This document shows, piece by piece, positions 8,066-17,184 of a stretch of DNA of 64,000 nt. Made by a program: the position numbers and the translations under genes. Source of the DNA: Bog-756 sp963730685 (GTDB lineage: Bacteria > Actinomycetota > Acidimicrobiia > Acidimicrobiales > RAAP-2); the NCBI GenBank assembly GCA_963730685.1, contig CAVSSP010000001.1, positions 1,240,001 to 1,304,000 of the forward strand, given 5' to 3'. Below the pieces are notes generated by a model, which worked only from the letters and a program-made list of their open reading frames with translations, was not told the DNA's origin and did no database searches. Position 1 is the first letter of the stretch, and each line of letters starts with the position of its first letter.

Positions 8066-9499
8066 GTGGCGTTCGACCTTGCCGCCCTGCTGGAAGAACA
8101 CCACGGCGAGAACTTCGACCTCCACTCGCAATTCATGAACCCCCAGCTGGTCAAGGTGCTGACGACCCTGGGGTTCGACCGCCACTACGTCGGGGCCGAG
8201 GGGTCGTACCTCATCGACGACCGGGGTCACCGGTACCTCGACTTCCTCTCGGGCTTCGGGGTGTACGCACTGGGACGCAGCCATCCGGTGATCAAGGACG
8301 CCCTGCACCAGGCCATCGACGCCGACCTGCCCAACCTGGTCCAGCTGGACTGCGCGCTGTTGCCCGGGCTGCTGGCCAAGGCCCTGGTCGAGCGGGCACC
8401 GTCGGGGATCGGGCGGGTGTTCTTCGCCAACTCCGGGGCCGAGACGGTGGAGACGGCCATCAAGTTCGCCCGGTGTGCCACCAAGCGCAAGCACATCCTC
8501 TACTGCGACCACGCATTCCACGGCCTGACCAACGGGGCCCTGTCCCTCAACGGCGGCAAGGAGTTCAAGAAGGGCTTCGGCCCGCTGCTGCCCGACTGCG
8601 ACCGCGTCCCCTTCGGGGACATCGATGCGCTCGCCCACCACCTGCGGCGCGACGACGTGGCGGCGTTCGTGGTGGAGCCGATCCAGGGAAAGGGCGTCTA
8701 CATGGCCTCCGACGGCTACTGGGAGGCGGTGCAGGCCCTCTGCCGCGCCCACGGCACCCTCCTGGTCGTCGACGAGGTGCAGACCGGCATGGGGAGGACG
8801 GGTCGCTTCTTCTGCCACGAACACTGGGGTCTCGAGCCCGACATCATCACGCTGTCCAAGGCCCTGTCCGGAGGGTACGTACCGGTGGGCGCCGTGCTGA
8901 CCACGCCGGCCGTGTTCGACGCCGTCTACAGCTCGATGGACCGGGCCGTGGTCCACTCGTCGACCTTCTCGAAGAACCAGCTGGCCATGGTGGCCGGCCT
9001 GGCCACGCTGAAGGTGATCGACGACGAGGGCATCGTCGAGCGGGCGGCGAAGAACGGCGACCGGTTCGTCGAGGCCCTGCAGCCCCTGGTCGACAAGTAC
9101 GAGCTCCTGCACGAGGTGCGCGGCAAGGGACTGATGATCGGCCTGTCGTTCGGGCTCCCGGAGGCCACGGGGGCGCGAACGAGGTTCCGGCTGCTGGAGC
9201 TGGCCCGCAAAGGGCTCTTCTCCCAACTGGTGGTGGTCCCGCTGTTCCAGCGGCACCGGATCCTGACCCAGGTGGCGGCGGACAACGTGAACATCATCAA
9301 GCTCCTCCCGCCCCTGATCATCGGCGACGAGGAGATCGACGCATTCGTGGCCGGCCTCGACGACGTGCTGGCAGACGCCACGCGGAGCTCGGGCCTGTTG
9401 GTCGAGGTGGGGACCACGATGGTGCGTAACACGATGCGGCGCCGGCATGCCCGGACGCCTTCCCCGACCGCTGGCGGACACTCCTCTCGCCCCTCGTGA
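8066..9499 (+). CDS. Class III PLP aminotransferase, possibly hopanoid C35 aminotransferase (HpnO-like)
   Basis: PLP enzyme of the ornithine/acetylornithine aminotransferase fold, about 477 residues. The PLP-binding Lys is in ITLSKALSGGYVPVGAV. The Asp that contacts the pyridine nitrogen is in LLVVDEVQTGMGRTG, and the phosphate-binding region is FFANSGAETVETAIKFAR. GTG 8066 is preferred because GGAGAG lies 6 bases upstream; the GTG at 8060 is too close to it. The stop overlaps the start of an HpnA-like epimerase by four bases, so the two are translationally coupled. HpnO makes aminobacteriohopanetriol, and that pairing is my reason for the suggestion. An aspartate- or ornithine-type aminotransferase is the alternative. 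No squalene-hopene cyclase gene is in view. Confidence 0.75.
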   Translation: MAFDLAALLEEHHGENFDLHSQFMNPQLVKVLTTLGFDRHYVGAEGSYLIDDRGHRYLDFLSGFGVYALGRSHPVIKDALHQAIDADLPNLVQLDCALLPGLLAKALVERAPSGIGRVFFANSGAETVETAIKFARCATKRKHILYCDHAFHGLTNGALSLNGGKEFKKGFGPLLPDCDRVPFGDIDALAHHLRRDDVAAFVVEPIQGKGVYMASDGYWEAVQALCRAHGTLLVVDEVQTGMGRTGRFFCHEHWGLEPDIITLSKALSGGYVPVGAVLTTPAVFDAVYSSMDRAVVHSSTFSKNQLAMVAGLATLKVIDDEGIVERAAKNGDRFVEALQPLVDKYELLHEVRGKGLMIGLSFGLPEATGARTRFRLLELARKGLFSQLVVVPLFQRHRILTQVAADNVNIIKLLPPLIIGDEEIDAFVAGLDDVLADATRSSGLLVEVGTTMVRNTMRRRHARTPSPTAGGHSSRPS

Positions 9500-10575
9500 G
9501 CGACCCCCGCCCGCGGGTCGGTCCCGGGCCGGTGGTGGCGCCGGGGGACCGTGTGCTGGTCACCGGGGCGGCCGGGTTCATCGGCTCGTCGGTGGCCCGG
9601 GAGCTGGCCGGCCGGGACGCCCATGTGGTGGCGCTGGTAGAGCCGGGTGGCAGTACGGCCAACCTGGACGGCGTCGCCGTCGAGACGATGCGGGGCGACC
9701 TCCGTGACGCCGAGGCGGTGGACAAGGCGGTCGACGGGTGCCGCCTGGTGTTCCACGTCGCTGCCCTCTACCGGTTCTGGGCACCGGATCCGGACGACTT
9801 CTACGCCGTCAATGTCGCCGGTACCCGACATGTGCTGGAAGCGGTGCGGCGCCATGAGTGCGAGCGGCTGGTCTACACCTCCACCGTCGGCACGCTCGGC
9901 CTGAACGGCGCGTCGGCCGCCGACCCGGTGGACGAGACGGCGTCCGCCCGTGTCGACCACCTGTTCGGCGGCTACAAGCAGTCGAAGTACGTGGCCGAGC
10001 ACGAGGTCCTCCGGGCCGGTGCGGAGGGACTGCCGGTGGTCGTGGTCCAGCCGACCACCCCGGTGGGCCCCCGCGACCGTGCGCCGACGCCCACCGGCAG
10101 GACCGTGCTGGAGTTCTTGAACGGCCGGTTCCCGGGCTTCGTGGACACCACCTTGAACATCGTCGACGTGGAGGACGTCGCCCACGGGCACGTCCTGGCC
10201 CTCGAGCAGGGACGGATCGGTCGGAGCTACATCCTCGGCGGCGAGAACCTGTCGCTGAAGCAGGTCCTGTCCTTGCTGGCCGAGGCGACCGGCCTGCCTG
10301 CACCGACCCGACAGTTCCCGGGCGTGATGGCACTGATGGCCGCTGGTGTGTCCGAGCTCGTGGAGGGGCGTCTGCTCGGACGGGAGCCGACCATCCCGTT
10401 GGAGGCGGCCAAGATGTCCACCACCCACATGTCCTTTTCCGACCGCAGGGCCCGCACGGAGCTGGGGTACACCTCGCGGCCGGCGTCGGAAGCCCTGGCC
10501 CGGGCGGCCAGGTGGTTCGTCGATGAGGGGTACGTCAAACCCCAGCGGGCCGCCCGTTTCGTCTGGGCCCACTGA
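9496..10575 (+). CDS. NAD-dependent epimerase, HpnA-like (hopanoid-associated sugar epimerase family)
   Basis: Extended SDR of 359 residues. The N-terminal Rossmann motif is VLVTGAAGFIGSSVA. The catalytic elements are the YTSTVGTLG strand and the YKQSKYVAE motif (YxxxK). VVVQPTTPVGPRD and DTTLNIVDVEDVAHGH are typical of the HpnA/dihydroflavonol-reductase group. The C-terminal half carries ARWFVDEGYV, also common in HpnA proteins. It starts at GTG 9496, overlapping the aminotransferase stop. HpnA's exact reaction is not established; it is named for co-occurrence with hopanoid genes. A generic NAD-dependent sugar epimerase is the alternative. Confidence 0.7.
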   Translation: MSDPRPRVGPGPVVAPGDRVLVTGAAGFIGSSVARELAGRDAHVVALVEPGGSTANLDGVAVETMRGDLRDAEAVDKAVDGCRLVFHVAALYRFWAPDPDDFYAVNVAGTRHVLEAVRRHECERLVYTSTVGTLGLNGASAADPVDETASARVDHLFGGYKQSKYVAEHEVLRAGAEGLPVVVVQPTTPVGPRDRAPTPTGRTVLEFLNGRFPGFVDTTLNIVDVEDVAHGHVLALEQGRIGRSYILGGENLSLKQVLSLLAEATGLPAPTRQFPGVMALMAAGVSELVEGRLLGREPTIPLEAAKMSTTHMSFSDRRARTELGYTSRPASEALARAARWFVDEGYVKPQRAARFVWAH

Positions 10576-10650
10576 CGGCGCGGCCCGGGCCCACCGACGG
10601 CCCGTGGGACGAAGCGGGGGCGGGTGCGGTGGGATAGCTTGGGCATTCCC

Positions 10651-11121
10651 ATGCGACTGGTGATCGGCTCAGACCATGCCGGATTCGTGCTCAAGGGGGC
10701 GGTGAAGAGGCACCTTCTCGAGGACGGCCACGACGTGGACGACATCGGCACCTTCTCCGAGGACCCGGTCGACTACCCCCCCATCTGTGCCGAGGTGGCC
10801 CGTCGGGTGGTGCGCGGCCACGGCGACCTCGGCATCGTGATCGGCGGCAGTGGGCAGGGGGAGCAGATCGCCGCCAACAAGGTCCACGGGGCCAGGGCGG
10901 CGCTGTGCCACGACGAGTACACGGCACGCCTGGCCCGCCAGCACAACGACGCCAATCTGTTGTCGCTTGGCGCCCGGATGGTCGCCACCGACCTGGCCTT
11001 CGACATCATCGATGTTTTTCTGGAGACCGCGTTCGAGGGCGGTCGCCATGTGGCCCGCATCGAGGAGCTGGCAGTCATCGAGGCCGAGGAGTCGGGCGGC
11101 AACGCCACCTCATCCGGGTGA
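10651..11121 (+). CDS. rpiB: Ribose-5-phosphate isomerase B family protein
   Basis: RpiB/LacA-type sugar-phosphate isomerase of 156 residues, interconverting ribose 5-phosphate and ribulose 5-phosphate in the pentose phosphate pathway. Family landmarks are the N-terminal RLVIGSDHAGFVLK, DYPPICAEVA, GGSGQGEQIAANKVHGARAA and LCHDEYTARLARQHNDAN, which includes the active-site Cys. ATG 10651 gives the standard N-terminus; the in-frame GTG at 10624 would add nine non-family residues. The C-terminal tail is short and Glu-rich. The gap 11122-11205 after it is an extreme C-rich stretch with no gene. Confidence 0.9.
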   Translation: MRLVIGSDHAGFVLKGAVKRHLLEDGHDVDDIGTFSEDPVDYPPICAEVARRVVRGHGDLGIVIGGSGQGEQIAANKVHGARAALCHDEYTARLARQHNDANLLSLGARMVATDLAFDIIDVFLETAFEGGRHVARIEELAVIEAEESGGNATSSG

Positions 11122-11205
11122 GGGCCGCTCCCGCCCCCGCCGCCCAGGCCGTGTCCCGCCCCCGCCCCGCCCCGGCCGGCCCCGCCCGCGGGCCGGTCAG
11201 ACGGC

Positions 11206-11703
11206 TCAGTCTGCGTGCTGGCGGTCGGCGTAGCCGGCGAGCGAGGTGGCGAACTTGGTCATGAGCCGGGACAGCACCGCCTCGAGGAGGCGGCCGGTGC
11301 CCGGGAGCCGTTCGTCGAACGTCCCTGACCATGCGATCAGGGTGCCGGACCCCTGAGGCCCGTCCGGTGTGAGGCGCACATCGGACCGGTAATGGCGGAC
11401 CGGGAAGCCCGACAGGATGGCGTAGCCCAGGTGACGGGGTGGGTCCCACGCCACCACCTCCTCCCGGGATCCGATGCCATGACTGGTGAACCGTCGGACC
11501 GCGCCCACCCCGTCCGGGGGTGGCGTGCCCTCCTGTACGAGGTCGGTCCGGTCGAGGAAGGACCAATCCTTCCAGCGCCGGGCCTCGCCGACGAGGGGCC
11601 ACACGGCATCCACCGGCGCCACCGACCGGGCCTGCACGGCGTAGGAGTACCGTCCCCGTGGCGCCTGGTCGGTCGCCGGGCCAGGGCCCGGGTCGGGCGT
11701 CAT
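11206..11703 (-). CDS. SRPBCC-family protein, copy 2 of a coupled pair
   Basis: Polyketide cyclase/START-like SRPBCC domain of 165 residues, a hydrophobic ligand-binding helix-grip fold. It starts at ATG 11701-11703, overlapping the stop of the upstream SRPBCC gene by four bases. Visible family features are the opening strand (YSYAVQARSVAPVDAVWPLV), the EEVVAWDPPRHLGYAI segment and the long C-terminal helix (RLLEAVLSRLMTKFATSLA). The ligand and role cannot be read. Co-translation with another SRPBCC protein suggests a two-subunit or two-step function. Confidence 0.75.
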   Translation of the reverse strand: MTPDPGPGPATDQAPRGRYSYAVQARSVAPVDAVWPLVGEARRWKDWSFLDRTDLVQEGTPPPDGVGAVRRFTSHGIGSREEVVAWDPPRHLGYAILSGFPVRHYRSDVRLTPDGPQGSGTLIAWSGTFDERLPGTGRLLEAVLSRLMTKFATSLAGYADRQHAD

Positions 11704-12083
11704 CCCTCGATGCGCTTCTTCAGTTCGTCCAGCGCACCCTGGTACACACCGGTCATGAGGTCGGCCATCTCGTCGGGGGTGGCATCCACGGCCCAGGTCA
11801 CATGCGCGCTGTCGCCGGTCGGGGTGACCGTGATCACCGCCTGATGGGATTCGATGGGAACGCCGCCGACGATCGAGTAGGTGAGGGCGCGGGCGTCGTC
11901 GTCCTTGGCCACCAGGTGCTCGGTGATGGTCATCCCCATGGTCTCGAGGATCCGGTCCTCCCCCTCCACCCGGCACGACTCCATGCCCGGCATCCACGTG
12001 GCGATGCCGCCGAAGTCGCCGACCAGCGCCCACACGTCGTCAGCCGAGCCGTCGATGTCGATCTCTGCCGTGCCTTTTCCCAT
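11700..12083 (-). CDS. SRPBCC-family protein, copy 1 of a coupled pair
   Basis: Small 127-residue SRPBCC protein (MGKGTAEIDIDGSADDVWAL...). ATG 12081-12083 is preceded by AGGAGAG, a good ribosome-binding site. The open frame upstream has no family-like residues. The core pattern of polyketide cyclase/dehydrase-like proteins is present: VGDFGGIATWMPGMESC, then HLVAKDDDARALTYSI and a C-terminal helix ending ALDELKKRIEG. It is divergent from the acyl-CoA synthetase at 12211, with the shared regulatory gap at 12084-12210. Lipid or polyketide handling is plausible from that context, not proven. Confidence 0.8.
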   Translation of the reverse strand: MGKGTAEIDIDGSADDVWALVGDFGGIATWMPGMESCRVEGEDRILETMGMTITEHLVAKDDDARALTYSIVGGVPIESHQAVITVTPTGDSAHVTWAVDATPDEMADLMTGVYQGALDELKKRIEG

Positions 12084-12210
12084 TGCTCTCCTCGTGGTCC
12101 GCGGCCCCGTCCCGTGCCGGTTCGGTCGGACGTGGCCTGATGTCGACCCGATGGTAGGCGCCAACCGCCGGCCTTGGCACGATCGGGTGCCGACCCGTAG
12201 CGTCGACGGC

Positions 12211-13891
12211 ATGACCGATCCGACCGAGGGGGGCCTTGACGTCGCCGGGCTGCTGGTGGCACGGGCGGAAGACGATCATCCCGGCCTGCTCTTCGAGGAC
12301 CAGGTCTGGAGCTGGCGCCAGGTGGTGGCCTCCAGTGCCGACCGGGCATCGCTCCTCCGTGCGTGGACCGGGTCGGAGCCCGTCCACGTCGGGATCCTGC
12401 TCGGCAATGTGCCCGAGTACCTGTTCTGGCTGGGTGCGGCGGCGCTGGCCGGCGCCGTGGTGGTCGGCATCAACCCCACCCGGCGGGGCGAGGCGTTGGC
12501 CGGCGACATCCGCCGCACCGACTGCACCGCCCTGATCACCGATGCCGAAGGGGCGCGCCTGCTCGATGGACTGTCCATCGGCGTCCCCGAGGACCGCGTC
12601 CTCCTCGTGGACGGCGAGGCGTACGCCTCTCGCCTCTTGCCCCACGCCGATACCGACCCGCGGGCGGTGTCCGCCGAGGCCGAACCGGGGCCCGGCTCCT
12701 TGTACCTGCTGTTGTTCACCTCGGGTACCACGGGCACCCCCAAGGCTGTCCGGTGCACGCAGGGCCGGCTGGCGTCCATCGCTCTCCGGTCGGCGCCGGC
12801 GTACGGCTACAACCGCGACGACGTGGCCTACTGCACCATGCCGCTGTTCCACGGCAACGCCCTGATGGCACTGTGGGGCCCGTCGCTGGTGGTGGGGGCC
12901 ACGGTGGCCCTGGCCCGCCGGTTCAGCGCCTCGGGCTTCGGGACCGACGTCCGCCGCTTCGGGGCGACGACGTTCACCTACGTGGGTAAGGCGCTGGCGT
13001 ACGTGCTGGCCACCCCACACCGGGCCGACGACGCCACAACCACGCTGCGTCGGGGGTTCGGCACCGAGGCGTCAGTCGCCGACCTCGCCGAGTTCGAGCG
13101 ACGCTTCGGATGCGTGCTCACCGAGGGGTACGGATCGAGCGAGGGTGGGGTGGCGATCAGCCGGTCACCCGACACGCCGGCGGGGTCGTTGGGCCGCCCG
13201 ATCGACGACGTGGCCATCGTCGATCCCGGCACCCTGGAGGAGTGCCCACCGGCCTCCTTCGACAGGGAGGGCCGGCTCCTCAACGGGGACCGGGCCGTCG
13301 GGGAGATCGTCAACCGGTCGGGCCCGGGGCGCTTCGAGGGCTACTACGGGGACGAGGCGGCCACCGCCGACCGGGTCCGCAACGGCTGGTACTGGACCGG
13401 CGACCTGGCCTACCGGGACGACGAGGGATTCTTCTACTTCGCCGGGCGCCGGGGCGACTGGATGCGGGTGGACTCGGAGAACCTCACCGCCGGTCCCATC
13501 GAACGGGTGCTGGTTCGTGATCCCGCCGTGGCCGCCGTGGCCGTGTACTCGGTGCCCGACGCCCGGTCGGGGGACCAGGTCATGGCGGCCGCTGGAGCTC
13601 CTGCCCGGCCGCCGGTTCGACCCCGGGGCGTTCTCGTCCTTTCTGGGATGCCCAGCCCGACCTCGGGACCAAGTGGGCCCGGCCTTCGTCCGCGTCGCCG
13701 CCGCCCTGCCCCAGACGGCCAGTGGGAAGGTCACCAAGGACCCGCTGCGGTTCGAGGGCTGGTGGCGGGGGACCGACCGCGTGTTCCGCCGCCAGGCCGG
13801 ACGGCCGGGACTGGTGTTCGTCGAGGTGTCCGGGGCCGACCGCCGGGACCTCACGCGCCGAGTTCCGGGAGACACGGGCGGGACGGCCTGA
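12211..13891 (+). CDS. Acyl-CoA synthetase (AMP-forming), frame broken near the 3' end
   Basis: ANL-superfamily ligase activating a fatty or other carboxylic acid as an acyl-adenylate and then acyl-CoA. Motifs are LLLFTSGTTGTPKAV (P-loop), the LTEGYGSSEGG adenine site, YWTGDLAYRDDEGFFYFAGR (A8 core) and the C-terminal QTASGKVTKDPLRF with the catalytic Lys. It starts at ATG 12211. The frame moves at about 13591 (one extra G), about 13646 (one extra G) and about 13679 (one C missing). After these corrections the protein is continuous to the TGA at 13889-13891. The damage is confined to about 90 bases, which looks more like sequence error than decay. Substrate unknown. Confidence 0.8.
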
Positions 13892-13894
13892 TCG

Positions 13895-14806
13895 GTGGGT
13901 AGCTGGTTCACCCGGGCGTTCGAACGCCTCGACCGTCGTCAGCAGCGGTACCCGGTGACGGCCGTGCCGTGTGCGGTGGTCCGCAAGTACTCCGACGACC
14001 AGGGGGGGCGCCTGACCGGCCAGATCTCCCACGCGGCGTTCCTGGCCGTCTTCCCCATGCTGTTGGTGCTGTTGACGCTGGTGGGCGTGGTTCTGCACGG
14101 CCACCGGTCGTCTCCAGGACGACATCGTGAACTCGGCGCTCCGCCAGTTCCCGGTCCTCGGGCCCGACCTCCGTGACAACATCCACCAGCTGTCGACGGC
14201 CAACACGGTGGCGTTGATCGTCGGGATTGGTGTGGCTGACCTACGGGAGTATGAAGCTGAGCCGAAACGCCCAGGTCATGATGGCGGTGGTCTGGGGGGT
14301 CGACCGTGACGACCTGCCCGACTTCTGGCACTGGATCCCACGGGCGCTGGTCGTTCCTGGCCGTGCTGGGGGTGGGGTTCCTGGCTGGGGGAGCACTGGC
14401 CGGGCTGGGCGCGTTCGGCCGGCTGGGGGGAGCGTCGGCCGTGGTCGGCCTGGTGGCGTCGTTGGCGATCAACGTCGCCATGTTCTGGGGTGGGTTCGCC
14501 GTCCTGATCCGGCTGCCACCAGGCGAACGGTCGGTATGGCCCGGCGCGGTCATCGCCGGCGTGGGGTGGACGCTGTTGCAGTTCGCCGGCGCCCAGCTGG
14601 TCAGCCACCAGTTACGACACCTGTCCAATCTGTACGGCACGTTCGCCACCATCCTGGGATTGATCTGGTGGCTCGCCCTCGGCGCCATGATCACCGTCCT
14701 CGCCGCCGAGTTCAACGTGGTCCTGGTCCGCCATGCATGGCCCCGGTCGTTGCGCCGGGTGCGCCGGACCGGGGGGTCGGGGCCACCGTCGCCGGTCGGC
14801 GCCTGA
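13895..14806 (+). CDS. YihY/BrkB-family inner membrane protein, three frameshifts
   Basis: Multi-pass membrane protein of the YihY/virulence factor BrkB family, of uncertain function. The reading is pieced from successive frames: an N-terminal GGRLTGQISHAAFLAVFPML segment, then NSALRQFPVLGPDLRDNIHQ, then WLTYGSMKLSRNAQVMMAVV, then a long hydrophobic C-terminal half with LSNLYGTFATILGLIWWLAL. Single-base insertions near 14111, 14231 and 14349 explain every change of frame. The GTG start (13895) lies just after the acyl-CoA synthetase stop. A real pseudogene cannot be excluded, but all three breaks are of the same type as those in housekeeping genes elsewhere in the window. Confidence 0.75.
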
Positions 14807-14832
14807 CCCCCACCTGGCGGTGCACCGGCCAC

Positions 14833-14875
14833 GGGCTGCGCATGGGCTGCGCATGGGCTGCGCATGGGCTGCGGA
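14833..14875. repeat. 11-bp tandem repeat, about four copies
   Basis: GGGCTGCGCAT is repeated exactly three times from 14833, with a partial fourth copy. It lies in the gap between the YihY gene and the convergent Rrf2 gene. The unit length is close to one helical turn. No function is evident. A second, unrelated 11-bp tandem array lies at 38478-38531. Confidence 0.85.
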
Positions 14876-14907
14876 ACAGCTTGACCTCTGCCCCCTTGCT
14901 CCCCACC

Positions 14908-14933
14908 TTTAACCTACCGACAGTTGGTTAAAT
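14908..14933. promoter_or_regulatory. AT-rich palindromic motif A
   Basis: TTTAACC (14908-14914) and GGTTAAA (14926-14932) form a perfect 7-bp inverted repeat around an 11-base centre. The central TACCGACAGTT is itself partly symmetric. The motif resembles a TetR-type operator. It shares ACCTAC...GT...TAAAT with motifs at 26897 and (opposite strand) 51816. It lies between convergent genes, which is unusual for an operator. Confidence 0.45.
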
Positions 14934-14999
14934 GGAAAAGTGAATGGCCGAGGTTCGTCACCATCAGCCCCGCCCGCACCTCTCGGGGGATGGGAACGG

Positions 15000-15455
15000 T
15001 TAGTGGGACACCCAAGCTTCGGGGTCGGTGGTGAGCTTCTGGACGGTGGCCGGCAGCTTTCCGGCCACGATGTCGGCGATGGTGACCTGCTCGAGCACCT
15101 GTCGGAGGCTGGAACGCACCGCCACCCACACGGTCTGGAGGTGTTCCGCAGCACCGGTGTAGGCCGTGGCTTCGGGTCGAAGGCCCCTGACCTCGGCGAG
15201 CGGGCCGTCCAGCGGCCTGATCACATCGGCAACAGTGATCGAGTCCGCCGACCGGGACAGCCGGTAGCCGCCGTCGGCGCCACGTTGGCTGAGCAGCAGC
15301 CCGGCGCGCCGCATGTCGTTGAGGATGCTTTCGAGGAACTTGGCCGGCAGCCCCTGGGACGTCGCCAGCGACTCGGCGGTCACCGGTCGGGCATCGGCGG
15401 CCGCCAGGGTGCACAGCGCTCGAACGGCGTAGTCGACCTTGGCGGAGATGTACAC
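15000..15455 (-). CDS. Rrf2-family transcriptional regulator without cluster cysteines
   Basis: Winged-helix Rrf2 regulator of 151 residues. The start is GTG 15453-15455, giving VYISAKVDYAVRALCTLAAA, the canonical Rrf2 N-terminus. The recognition region follows: LATSQGLPAKFLESILNDMR, then GLLLSQRGADGGYRL. Iron-sulfur Rrf2 members such as IscR and NsrR have three clustered cysteines after the wing. Here that region (AYTGAAEHLQTVW) has none, so a [2Fe-2S] or [4Fe-4S] sensor role is unlikely. The target genes are unknown; a GNAT enzyme lies just upstream on the same strand. Confidence 0.85.
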   Translation of the reverse strand: MYISAKVDYAVRALCTLAAADARPVTAESLATSQGLPAKFLESILNDMRRAGLLLSQRGADGGYRLSRSADSITVADVIRPLDGPLAEVRGLRPEATAYTGAAEHLQTVWVAVRSSLRQVLEQVTIADIVAGKLPATVQKLTTDPEAWVSH

Positions 15456-15468
15456 GTCAGTGATTCTG

Positions 15469-16224
<756 letters not shown>

Positions 16225-16248
16225 GCCCCAGTGTCTCAGAGGGCGAGG

Positions 16249-17109
16249 CTACTTGAGCAGCCGCGACAGTCGGCGGTCGGCCAGGATCTTTCCGCCGGTC
16301 TGGCAGGTGGGGCAGTACTGCATCGACTTTGAGGCGTACGACACCTGGCGGACGGTGTCACCGCACACGGGACAGGGCTCGCCGGTGCGTCCGTGCACCT
16401 CCATCGCGCTCTTCTTGTCCCGCTTGAGATCCCCCAGCCCGAGTCCCGAGGACCGCCCGACCGCCTCGCCCAGGACCCCGACGAGGGCCGAGTGGAGTCG
16501 GGCCACCCCGTCCGCGTCGAGGGTGGAGGCCTTCTTGAACGGGGACAGCTTGGCCCGGTGCAGGGCCTCGTCGGAGTAGGCGTTGCCCACTCCCGCGATC
16601 AGCGATTGGGTGGTGAGCGCCGTCTTGAGCGTGGCCGGCAGCCCGTGCAGCAGCTCGCCCAGCCGGTCGGCGGTGAACGCCGCGTCGAGCGGGTCGATGC
16701 CCAGGGACCGGACGGGCTCGACGTCGAGAGGCGAGTGGACCACCCACAGGGCCAGGCGCTTCTCGGTGCCCATCTCGGTGATGTCGAAGCCGCTGGCGTC
16801 CTCCATCCTGACCCGCATGGCGATCTTGGACTTGCTGGGGCGGGCGGTGGCGGTCGGGACCGTCTCGTACCATGTGATCCATCCGCCTCGGGCCAGGTGG
16901 GTGACGAGCCACAGGTCGCCGATGGCGATGCAGATGAACTTCCCCCTCCGCTCGGCACCGCCGACCACCGCACCTTCGAGGGCCTGGACGCCGGGCTCGA
17001 CGGTCTTCAGGGCGGAGAAGGACGCCAACTCGATCCGCACCGTGCGCAGGCCGCGCAGTCGCTCGGAGAGACCGGCGACCAGGGCCTGGACCTCGGGAAG
17101 TTCGGGCAC
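16249..17109 (-). CDS. Fpg/Nei-family DNA glycosylase
   Basis: Bifunctional DNA glycosylase/AP lyase of 286 residues for oxidised bases. The N-terminus is MPELPEVQ, so processed Pro1 is the Schiff-base nucleophile and Glu2 the catalytic acid. A helix-two-turns-helix (SLIAGVGNAYSDEALHRAKL) and a C-terminal zinc finger with four cysteines (EPCPVCGD, then QYCPTCQTGGKI) are both complete. The residues around RRGKFICI match the DNA-contacting Lys loop. It is divergent from ileS. Whether it prefers 8-oxoguanine or oxidised pyrimidines cannot be decided by eye, so I give no symbol. Confidence 0.9.
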   Translation of the reverse strand: MPELPEVQALVAGLSERLRGLRTVRIELASFSALKTVEPGVQALEGAVVGGAERRGKFICIAIGDLWLVTHLARGGWITWYETVPTATARPSKSKIAMRVRMEDASGFDITEMGTEKRLALWVVHSPLDVEPVRSLGIDPLDAAFTADRLGELLHGLPATLKTALTTQSLIAGVGNAYSDEALHRAKLSPFKKASTLDADGVARLHSALVGVLGEAVGRSSGLGLGDLKRDKKSAMEVHGRTGEPCPVCGDTVRQVSYASKSMQYCPTCQTGGKILADRRLSRLLK

Positions 17110-17184
17110 GGGTCAATTGTGTACCCCAGCCCCGTAGTATCGGGCGTTCCGATCCGCCGCCCCCGATCCTGAAGGAAGCACCTG

